A DNA stretch of 16,584 bases from Candidatus Cloacimonadota bacterium (lineage in GTDB: Bacteria > Cloacimonadota > Cloacimonadia > Cloacimonadales > Cloacimonadaceae): positions 1-16,584 of the forward strand of contig JALNWR010000035.1 in assembly GCA_023230795.1 (NCBI GenBank), given 5' to 3'. The position numbers were made by a program, and so were the translations under genes. The notes under the pieces were generated by a model. The model saw nothing but the letters and a program-made list of their open reading frames with translations, did not search any database and was not told where the DNA came from. Positions 6,928 through 13,325 of the stretch are shown here, piece after piece (positions within the stretch are counted from its first letter, which is position 1; every line of letters starts with the position of its first letter).

Positions 6928-6964
6928 TCTAAAGTTTGAGACTAAGTATAGTTTGAAGGCCTAA
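6917..6964 (+). CDS. Possible leader peptide (15 aa, TTG start)
   Basis: GGAGG at 6905-6909 stands 7 bases before TTG 6917, which opens 15 codons (MDFDLKFETKYSLKA) ending at TAA 6962-6964, 20 bases before the ATG of the 85-aa gene. The ribosome site is better matched than that of most genes here. The peptide has no run of one amino acid that would suggest classic attenuation. It may be a short coupled leader, or the GGAGG may be coincidental. Confidence 0.3.
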   Translation: MDFDLKFETKYSLKA

Positions 6965-6984
6965 TAAAAACTAGGAGCCTGAAA

Positions 6985-7242
6985 ATGATTTATGTTTTTA
7001 AGGATGGTAGCGAAGTCGATCTTGAGCGAATATTGAGCGTATCGAGCATTCGGGATTTGGGCTTGGATAAGGACAGCATATCCGAGAGTAAGCTTGGTTT
7101 TACTATCAGATTGGATAAACACGAGTCTATGAAGATTACCCGCAATTACCATTATTCGGACTGGGCTACTGTAAAGATCGAATTGGAAAAAGAACGCAAT
7201 GACCTTCTGAAACAGTGGAGCCAGTTAGCGAAAAATCCGTAA
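6985..7242 (+). CDS. Unrecognised small protein, 85 aa
   Basis: I do not recognise this protein. It starts MIYVFKDGSEVDLERILSVS and probably folds as a short beta hairpin, a mixed central part with a second strand pair (GFTIRLDKHESMKI) and a C-terminal charged helix (about residues 60-85). It has no signal peptide, membrane segment or cysteine. The start is supported by AGGAG at 6973-6977, 7 bases before the ATG. It stands alone, with its own candidate promoter, a long structured leader and a strong terminator at 7261-7290, so it is very likely expressed. The layout resembles that of stand-alone small proteins whose first strand reads 'KDG-V-L'. No function can be assigned. Confidence 0.75.
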   Translation: MIYVFKDGSEVDLERILSVSSIRDLGLDKDSISESKLGFTIRLDKHESMKITRNYHYSDWATVKIELEKERNDLLKQWSQLAKNP

Positions 7243-7260
7243 GATTTATATAAGTAATAT

Positions 7261-7290
7261 AAAGGGGGTGGGAGAGTATCCACCCCCTTT
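7261..7290. terminator. Strong bidirectional terminator
   Basis: GGGGGTGG (7264-7271) pairs perfectly with CCACCCCC (7280-7287) around an 8-base loop, and the stem is flanked by AAA and TTT that add three more pairs. On the plus strand TTTGCTTTGTTT follows; on the minus strand the sequence after the stem is TTTATATTACTTATATAA. It therefore can end both the 85-aa gene and the converging sppA, whose stop is only 10 bases away. Confidence 0.85.
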
Positions 7291-7300
7291 GCTTTGTTTA

Positions 7301-9751
7301 CTAAAATTCCAGGTTTTCTATTTGCAGAGGACTGATCATGAGCATATTGTCATTTTCATAATCCTTCCAGATCTCATACAGTTTCAGATATTCATCACTT
7401 AAGTCGCTGATGGCTTGCCAGGAGCCCAGCTTCATCATATTTTTCGTGTCGATTGTCACGATAAAACCATCATTCGAAGTAGTGGCATCCACCAAACGTA
7501 GCTCTCCTTTGATGCCGGCAAGTTCGCGTATATGCTGCTTTGCAAGATCCAGGCCGCCCAGATCATCTACCAAACCATTTGCTTTAGCTTGTGCACCGGT
7601 CCAGACTCTGCCCTGGGCGATGGCGTTTACTTCTTCCACGCTGAGGTTTTCACGTCCGTTAGCTACTTTGTTCACAAAATCGTCATAGGTATGTTCGATA
7701 AGATCAACCATTATCTGTTTTTCATCTTCTGTCCAGCTACGGTGTAAAGCGCCAAGATCAGAGCGTTCACCCTTCTTGACTGTGCTCCAGTTTACCTTGA
7801 TTTTCCTGAACATCTCTTTGGCATTGAAGGCGAGGCCGATCACTCCGATAGAGCCGGTGAGGGTGGCAGGATTCGCGATAATGCGATCTGCATTGGCAGC
7901 GATGTAATATCCGCCACTGGCAGCGGTTCCGGCCATAGAGACCACCACGGGCAGCTTGTTTTCAGTTTTGGCCAGTTGTAGCTCACGCAGGATGATATCC
8001 GAGGCCTGAGCGCTGCCTCCACCGCTATCCACACGCAGGATAATGCCTTTATACATGGAGTTTTTACGGGCTTTGCGGATGATATCTACGGTGGTTTCAT
8101 GGGCGATCTTTTGTCCGGGAGTGCCTTTGCCCATCACGATGTTCCCGCTGGCATAGATCACAGCAATGCAGGATTCTTTGGGATGAGACCAATCGTAAGA
8201 GCGGTAATCGGTCAGAGATGATCTGCGAGCGCCAAAGCCAAAATCTTCCTTCAGCTTCTGATGCAATTCATCCTGATAGATGATCTCATCTACCAGACCC
8301 AGATCAAAGGCGGATTGGGCTATCATATAAGGCCCTTCATCGATAATGTTCTGCAGGTCTTTGCGCAGTTTGCCCTGACGGCCTTCATTGATCTGGACAA
8401 GCATTTGATCAAAGATGCTTTGCAGCAAAGAGTCATACACTTCCCGTTCGGCTGCAGTCATCTCATTTTCACTGAACATATTACCGGCGCTTTTGTACTT
8501 GTGACTGCGGAAATTGATGGGTTCGATGCCCAGGCTGTTCAGCATATCTTTCAGATAAGGGCTGGTGATGGAAATACCGCGGAGATCGACGCCGCCCATG
8601 GGATTCAGGTATATTTTGTCTGCAATGGCGGAAGCGAAGATATAGCTGCCATTGGAGATATTATCGTAGTATGCGCTTATCTTTTTACCACTGCTTTTAA
8701 AATCCTTGAAGGCAGTGACCAATTCCTGTTGCAAGCCAAAAGAAGTGCTGAAGGAGGGATTGATCAAAAGTATGCCTTCTACCTGCGGATCGGCCTTGGC
8801 CTTATTCAGCCGGGCGGTGATCTCCTCTATGCTGCGGGTATTGCTATCAAAGATCTTGATGGGGCCGATCTTGTATTTGGGCGCCTTGTAGCTCACTACT
8901 TTAGCTTTTGAGGGCATGGTGTACCATTTGTTTTGTTTCAGGCCCAGGAAAGGCTTGTAAGCCAGATCGCTGATATGAGCATAGGCATAGGCGTAATTGT
9001 CGTCTTTTTTGGCTCTAACCATAGTGCCTGTTTCAAATTGGGCAGCACTCAGACTAAAAGACAGCAGCGCAGTTTCTTCTTCCAGATTGTAGGTAGCACC
9101 GAGCTTGAGTCCATCCAAAAGTTGGGTATTGATACCCAGGATAGGCTTCTTGATCTCATAATCTTCACCGAAAACATAGGAATAATTGACGTCGGCAGAA
9201 AGCTCCAGCCGGTAATCCTTGACCTTGTCCGTAAAGGCAAAGGGGCGCAGAGCCACTCCACCTCTATAAAAGGGTTTGCCTTTCAAGGGATTTTCCAGAG
9301 TGAAGGCAAGCGAGCTAAAATCCCGGGGACGGTATGTTACGCCGGAACGAAAAGTGCCGTTTTCTCCATCTTCTTCCAGGAATCTGAAGTTTGTTCCCAC
9401 ATAGAGATTGGGAAGGATGTGGGCGGGAAGCAGCTCAAAGCCAGTGCCAAACATATGATAATTCTTGCCATGATCTCGCTCATACACATAAGAAACAAGA
9501 TCAGAATTTAGCATCAGCCAATAGCGTTTTACAAATTGTTCATCATCGGCCAGATGCACCAGGCTGAGCCCATTTGCATTACCGGTGCCGATCAGGGAGG
9601 GATTCGAATAAGGGATAAAAAGATTGTCGATCCCGGCTATGGGAAATTCTTGCCAGCCCAACTGCATTGTATCAGGGTTAGTTTGCGCAAGCAGACTGCT
9701 GACAATCAGCAGAAAGGCGAAAAGCAGAAGCAATTTTGCTTTCTTCTTCAT
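7301..9751 (-). CDS. sppA: Signal peptide peptidase SppA (67K type) with N-terminal barrel-like domain
   Basis: An 816-aa envelope serine protease of family S49, expected to digest cleaved signal peptides or other membrane-bound peptides. Residues 1-22 form a signal peptide (MKKKAKLLLLFAFLLIVSSLLA). Residues about 30-270 are beta-rich with alternating aromatic and polar residues (for example YRLELSADVNYSYVFG at 180-195), reminiscent of an outer-membrane barrel; E. coli SppA (about 620 aa) lacks this. Two tandem S49 domains follow. The first carries the general-base Lys420 in HKYKSAGN; the second carries nucleophile Ser612 in GTAASGGYYIAANADRI, then LTGSIGVIG. Both catalytic residues fit the E. 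coli Lys-Ser dyad. GAGGAG lies 7 bases before the ATG. It follows aroDE by 72 bases but has its own promoter, and ends at a strong terminator. Confidence 0.9.
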   Translation of the reverse strand: MKKKAKLLLLFAFLLIVSSLLAQTNPDTMQLGWQEFPIAGIDNLFIPYSNPSLIGTGNANGLSLVHLADDEQFVKRYWLMLNSDLVSYVYERDHGKNYHMFGTGFELLPAHILPNLYVGTNFRFLEEDGENGTFRSGVTYRPRDFSSLAFTLENPLKGKPFYRGGVALRPFAFTDKVKDYRLELSADVNYSYVFGEDYEIKKPILGINTQLLDGLKLGATYNLEEETALLSFSLSAAQFETGTMVRAKKDDNYAYAYAHISDLAYKPFLGLKQNKWYTMPSKAKVVSYKAPKYKIGPIKIFDSNTRSIEEITARLNKAKADPQVEGILLINPSFSTSFGLQQELVTAFKDFKSSGKKISAYYDNISNGSYIFASAIADKIYLNPMGGVDLRGISITSPYLKDMLNSLGIEPINFRSHKYKSAGNMFSENEMTAAEREVYDSLLQSIFDQMLVQINEGRQGKLRKDLQNIIDEGPYMIAQSAFDLGLVDEIIYQDELHQKLKEDFGFGARRSSLTDYRSYDWSHPKESCIAVIYASGNIVMGKGTPGQKIAHETTVDIIRKARKNSMYKGIILRVDSGGGSAQASDIILRELQLAKTENKLPVVVSMAGTAASGGYYIAANADRIIANPATLTGSIGVIGLAFNAKEMFRKIKVNWSTVKKGERSDLGALHRSWTEDEKQIMVDLIEHTYDDFVNKVANGRENLSVEEVNAIAQGRVWTGAQAKANGLVDDLGGLDLAKQHIRELAGIKGELRLVDATTSNDGFIVTIDTKNMMKLGSWQAISDLSDEYLKLYEIWKDYENDNMLMISPLQIENLEF

Positions 9752-9772
9752 TTGGTATCTCCTCGTTTGTTT

Positions 9773-9778
9773 ATTATA
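9773..9778 (-). promoter_or_regulatory. Alternative -10 box ahead of sppA
   Basis: A perfect TATAAT on the minus strand. The hexamer 17 bases upstream (ATTACT) is a poor -35. Transcription from here would start about 15 bases before the ATG, leaving the GAGGAG ribosome site almost at the 5' end. The upstream TTGACA promoter is therefore the better candidate, but both could work. Confidence 0.3.
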
Positions 9779-9798
9779 GCTCGTTCGTTGGATGGAGT

Positions 9799-9827
9799 AA
9801 TGTATTAGAGCAGGGCATTTATGTCAA
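9799..9827 (-). promoter_or_regulatory. Candidate promoter of sppA
   Basis: On the minus strand a perfect TTGACA (9827-9822) overlaps the aroDE stop codon, followed by 17 bases and TACATT (9804-9799; four of six -10 matches). The predicted start near 9792 gives a leader of about 40 bases containing the GAGGAG ribosome site. This would let sppA be expressed independently of the upstream gene train. Confidence 0.5.
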
Positions 9828-11203
9828 ATGAATTCCTCTTCATAATCATCTTCATAATCGTCTTCATAGTGAATACATTGCATTTGAGGGACTAACTGCT
9901 CCACCCAAAATTCGCCACCCTGCATATGGGGAAGGTTTTCTGCCTCGGCTTTTTGGGACAGCAAGGCAGGCTCGTCCAGTCTTAAAACCAGATCAATCAG
10001 CTTTTTGAACCCTGGCAAATGCGAGATATCGTCCTCGTCTTTTTTGCCCAGAGGGGTGGCGTTTATCAGAAGATCATATTCTTGATCATGAGCTGCTTTA
10101 AGCCGGTATTTTTGGATCAGTTCAGCTGCTTTGTCCCGGTTTCTGGATAGCAGGCTGACATCTGAGAAAGAATTTCGAATCAGGTGTTGGGCAAAGGCTT
10201 CGGCGCAATCCCCGCTGCCGTAGATGAGGATCTTATCCTCTTTTTTGACCTCAAGCTTTTGCAAATGGGCCTTTAGGGCAACAAGATCGGTGTTTTTGCT
10301 ATAAATATACATATCCAGCTCGGGATGGTAACTATTATGCAGATGCTTGTGATCCAGCAGCTGGGCTGTATTTATGATGGGCAGAGGGCTTTTTAAGTAT
10401 TCAGCCAGAGCCTTTTTGTAAGGGCTGGTAATAGCCAGGCCTATCAAGTCCAACTTTTTATACAAGAACTTGATCACGTCTATTGCCTCTGAGAGGTCTC
10501 CTGCAGGCACCGGCAGATATGATAACCTTATGCCGCTTTGTCTGAAATAGACGTTAGCCAGGAGGATGGAGCCGCTTTCATTTGCCCGCTCATCTCCGAT
10601 GATGGCTATGTATCTCTTATCTTGTATAGTAGAGGAAGACCAGATTCCTATCAAGTCTGTAAGTGTTGGCTGACCCGCAGTGGTGGGTTCATCCAGGGCA
10701 ACATAGAAGCCATAGGAGGAAAAGAGTTCGTAGATACTTCTTTGAAGAAGCGCCCACTTCCCGACCACGTTAAAGATCAATTTGCGAGGGTTATCCTTCG
10801 GTATCAGCTTTGTAGTGGCCAATATCTCGGCAAAGCTATTAGTTTTCAGAATGAGTTTGTAGAACTTAGCTTTTTGAGGATGCTCTATGAAGCGCAGTAT
10901 CTTATCCTCATCGTATTCATCCAGATGGGTGGAGAGGATTAGCCGCTCCGGCTTTACCATATCTGGAAAGTCCTTAAGCTGCTCAATGTCCAGATCTATC
11001 AAAGCTTTGCTGGAGAGCATATCTTGCAAGATATCCCGGGTAAGATCGCTGCCACGGTAAGTAAGGATGCTCTTTTTGAGAAAAGCTTTGAAATCTATAG
11101 CTGGCCAGTTTTCACAGAAATCAAGCCGGTATTCATAATAGAAGTTTTTAGCTTCTTTATCTATGTCTTCAGGGCTGCGGTAGGGCGTGCATATTACTAT
11201 CAT
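9824..11203 (-). CDS. aroDE: Bifunctional 3-dehydroquinate dehydratase / shikimate dehydrogenase
   Basis: A 459-aa fusion catalysing two consecutive shikimate-pathway steps in the cytoplasm: dehydroquinate to dehydroshikimate, then NADPH-dependent reduction to shikimate. Residues 1 to about 190 are a type I dehydratase: EYRLD at 24-28, His93 in LSTHLDEY, Schiff-base Lys116 in KFYKLILK, Arg155, and TAGQ at 175-178. Residues about 195-445 are the dehydrogenase: catalytic Lys263 in AITSPYKK, NTD at 304-306, cofactor loop YGSGDCAEA (328-336), NATPLG at 381-386 and Gln428. The substrate-binding S-x-S-P motif is reduced to SGS at 210-212 and the glycine-rich loop is atypical, so the second half is diverged. 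An acidic tail EDDYEDDYEEE ends the protein. Its ATG overlaps the aroC stop by ATGA. The same fusion order is known from plants and chlamydiae. Confidence 0.9.
   Translation of the reverse strand: MIVICTPYRSPEDIDKEAKNFYYEYRLDFCENWPAIDFKAFLKKSILTYRGSDLTRDILQDMLSSKALIDLDIEQLKDFPDMVKPERLILSTHLDEYDEDKILRFIEHPQKAKFYKLILKTNSFAEILATTKLIPKDNPRKLIFNVVGKWALLQRSIYELFSSYGFYVALDEPTTAGQPTLTDLIGIWSSSTIQDKRYIAIIGDERANESGSILLANVYFRQSGIRLSYLPVPAGDLSEAIDVIKFLYKKLDLIGLAITSPYKKALAEYLKSPLPIINTAQLLDHKHLHNSYHPELDMYIYSKNTDLVALKAHLQKLEVKKEDKILIYGSGDCAEAFAQHLIRNSFSDVSLLSRNRDKAAELIQKYRLKAAHDQEYDLLINATPLGKKDEDDISHLPGFKKLIDLVLRLDEPALLSQKAEAENLPHMQGGEFWVEQLVPQMQCIHYEDDYEDDYEEEFI
9838..9870. repeat. 12-base tandem repeat at the aroDE 3' end
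   Basis: On the plus strand CTTCATAATCAT (9838-9849) is followed by CTTCATAATCGT (9850-9861) and a partial third unit CTTCATAGT. It encodes the repeated acidic tail (DDYE units) of the AroD-AroE protein. It looks like a small in-frame repeat expansion, probably by slippage. Confidence 0.7.
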
Positions 11204-12495
11204 GTGTCTGATATCCTTAAGGTAAGTTTGATGATGTCTTGAACTTGTTCCTCCGGCAGCTTTATCTCGCGGGCGATCTGGGCTGCTTTATCTAAAATCT
11301 CTTTTTCCCTGGCGGGGTCTTTGGGGGGAAGGTGGTTTTGCTCCTTATAGCGTTTCACCTCATGCACTATAGCGCGCCGACGGTAGAGCAAGGTGAGCAG
11401 CTCTTCGTCTATCTTGTCCAGACTTTCCCGCAAACCAGTCAAATCTGCATCATCCCCCGAGATCAGCCTTTGATATTGGATGGCATCGGCCAGACAGATT
11501 TGCAGCATAGCCTCTACCACGGGGATTAGACGGGGTATATGACAGACGTCATGTCGTCCTTTGATACTGATCTGGCAGGGCTTGCCAGCTTTATCCATGG
11601 TCTCTTGCGGAATGCTGATGGAGGATATGGGGCGAATGACGAGATCAAAGACTATGTCCTGGCCGTTTGATACTCCTCCCACTATTCCGCCGTGATGATT
11701 GCTGGCCAGTTTCCCTGCTGCAAACCGGTCATTGACTTGACTTCCCGGCCAGCTGGCCAGGTTAAGGCCATCACCAAATAGTATCCCCCGCACGGTACCA
11801 ATGGAGAACATGGCTTTGGCGATATTAGCCGATAGCTTTTCATAGATGGGGTCCCCCAGGCCAGGCGGGATATTCGAGGCTGTAACCTGCAGGATTCCGC
11901 CCAGGCTGTCTCCCCGGCTTTTGATGTCTTCCAGAGTCTTGAGCAGCGCCCGATAGTTAGCGGGATCAGGCCAATGAAAGGGGTTATGCTCCGCTATTGT
12001 AGCAGTTGGTGACGCCTTCAGCTCGCCGATTTGTTTACATATAATTTCGATCTTGATGTCTTTCAAGAGGTTTTGGGAAAGGTCTGCTGCGATCACCCGG
12101 GCAAGGCTCTCCCGTCCTGAAGCCCTGCCTCCTCCCCGATAATCATAGATCTGGAATTTCTGAAACCAGGAATAATCCGCATGACCCGGCCGAAAGACGT
12201 CTTTAAGCGCTTCATAATCCTCGCTTTTAGCATCGCAATTGCGCACTATCACGCAGAGCGGCATGCCGGTGGTTTTCCCTTCAAAGACGCCGCTGAGTAT
12301 TTCCAGCTGGTCAGCCTCAGTACGGGAAGTGCTGAAGTCTCCCTGGTAGCCGCGCCGCATCAGAGCAGCATGTAGCTCATCGGAAGGGAAGTCAAGATTG
12401 GGCGGGGGGCTGTCTATCAGCAGACCTATTGCAGGCCCGTGGGATTCTCCAAAACTGCTGATTCCAAATAAATGAGATAGCCTATTTGAGCGCAT
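11200..12495 (-). CDS. aroC: Chorismate synthase fused to AroQ-type chorismate mutase
   Basis: A 431-aa protein. Residues 1 to about 348 are chorismate synthase, which turns EPSP into chorismate using reduced FMN: SFGESHGPAIG at 14-24, RPGHADY at 102-108, RGGGRASGRES at 120-130 and GRHDVCHIPR at 313-322. Residues about 352-431 match an AroQ chorismate mutase, which turns chorismate into prephenate: LRESLDKIDEELLTLLYRRR, with Arg356, Arg373, Lys384, Asp393 and Arg396 at positions equivalent to E. coli Arg11, Arg28, Lys39, Asp48 and Arg51. The protein stops at RISDT, so the equivalent of E. coli Gln88 is missing and activity needs proof. It overlaps aroDE by ATGA and the parvulin gene by 14 bases. 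No strong ribosome site precedes ATG 12495, so translation may be coupled. Confidence 0.92.
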   Translation of the reverse strand: MRSNRLSHLFGISSFGESHGPAIGLLIDSPPPNLDFPSDELHAALMRRGYQGDFSTSRTEADQLEILSGVFEGKTTGMPLCVIVRNCDAKSEDYEALKDVFRPGHADYSWFQKFQIYDYRGGGRASGRESLARVIAADLSQNLLKDIKIEIICKQIGELKASPTATIAEHNPFHWPDPANYRALLKTLEDIKSRGDSLGGILQVTASNIPPGLGDPIYEKLSANIAKAMFSIGTVRGILFGDGLNLASWPGSQVNDRFAAGKLASNHHGGIVGGVSNGQDIVFDLVIRPISSISIPQETMDKAGKPCQISIKGRHDVCHIPRLIPVVEAMLQICLADAIQYQRLISGDDADLTGLRESLDKIDEELLTLLYRRRAIVHEVKRYKEQNHLPPKDPAREKEILDKAAQIAREIKLPEEQVQDIIKLTLRISDT

Positions 12496-13300
12496 CGTCG
12501 AAGATCAAAACCTCGCTGTGAAACTCCACATAAAGCTCGGCAAGATGGCGTTTCACGAAATACTCTCTCTCCATTTGCTCCAAATGTGCGGCCAGGCTTT
12601 CTTTGATCTCTTCAAAAGAGACAGGGGCTTTACTCTTGCGATCGGTAAGCATGAGGATGTGATAGCCTCCGGGAGTCTTAAAAGGCATGCTGATTTCTCC
12701 GGGCTGCATGGCAAAAGCCACTTCATCGATCTCAGCATAGAGCTTGCCGCGAGGAAAATAGCCCAAATCCCCACAGCATGCATTGCTGGGACATTCGCTG
12801 CAGTCTGCGCACAATTTATCAAAATCTTCTGCATCCTTTATCTGGGCTCGGATCTTGCTCAGCTTTTCCAGAGCACCTTCACCTTTGATCAGGATGTGGG
12901 AGCAGCGCACCATCTCTTCGGAATGAAAGCTATCGATCTGCTCCTGATAAAATTCCCTGAGCTTGTCTTCTGAAATAGGCTTCTTTCCGGGATACAAGCT
13001 GGCTACATATTTGCGGATGATGATGTTACGCCGGATCAGGCTTTCCATCTCCTGCGCATTCATATCCTGTAATACACCCGGTGGCAGGCCAAGGGGTTCC
13101 TCTTCATCCAAAAGCTGCATCAAGGCGATGTCAAATTCTGCTTCAGAAACACTGAAATCTAACAGGTCTGCCTTTCCTAAAAGCAAACAGCGGTCTATAA
13201 GGCGTTTTAAAGCCTGTTTTTCTGTGCTACCGCAGGACATTTCACGTTCTAAGTCTCTGCGTGATATTTCGTAGCTAAATACTCTGGCAATAATTTGCAC
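12482..13300 (-). CDS. Parvulin-type peptidyl-prolyl isomerase with a cysteine cluster
   Basis: A predicted PpiC/parvulin foldase or chaperone of 272 aa. I start it at GTG 13300: AAAGGGGAG lies immediately upstream (bases 13305-13313), the gap to the miaA stop is 25 bases, and the protein then opens MQIIARVFSYEISRRDLERE, as SurA-like proteins do. The longer frame from 13459 would overlap miaA by 134 bases. An N-terminal helical region (1-125) has SurA-like character. The rotamase domain spans about 128-222 with RCSHILIKGEG, GDLGYFPRGK and FKTPGGYHILML. Five cysteines (164, 167, 170, 175, 176) sit where parvulins usually read CPSG-x-GGDLG, an unusual cluster. From this start no signal peptide is present, so it is probably cytoplasmic, unlike PrsA or SurA. 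Confidence 0.85.
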   Translation of the reverse strand: MQIIARVFSYEISRRDLEREMSCGSTEKQALKRLIDRCLLLGKADLLDFSVSEAEFDIALMQLLDEEEPLGLPPGVLQDMNAQEMESLIRRNIIIRKYVASLYPGKKPISEDKLREFYQEQIDSFHSEEMVRCSHILIKGEGALEKLSKIRAQIKDAEDFDKLCADCSECPSNACCGDLGYFPRGKLYAEIDEVAFAMQPGEISMPFKTPGGYHILMLTDRKSKAPVSFEEIKESLAAHLEQMEREYFVKRHLAELYVEFHSEVLIFDDALK

Positions 13301-13325
13301 ATCTCTCCCCTTTGTGTCTCTAATA

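Larger units (their letters stand above)
6356..6984. other. Long AT-rich non-coding region
   Basis: About 630 bases without a recognisable complete gene, the longest such stretch in the window and visibly richer in A and T than the genes around it. It holds a possible gene-tail remnant (6435-6511, minus), a 50-base palindrome (6512-6561), and a promoter, hairpin and possible leader peptides ahead of the small gene at 6985. Between 6565 and 6810 I see only short AT-rich frames without ribosome sites, plus a minor inverted repeat TTGCA/TGCAA near 6717-6730. Confidence 0.6.

Noticed and set aside
8261..9511. Long plus-strand open frames (216 and 192 codons) opposite sppA
   Set aside because: They lie wholly opposite a gene with clear catalytic motifs, signal peptide and ribosome site. 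Their translations show no family features, and I see no ribosome site for them.
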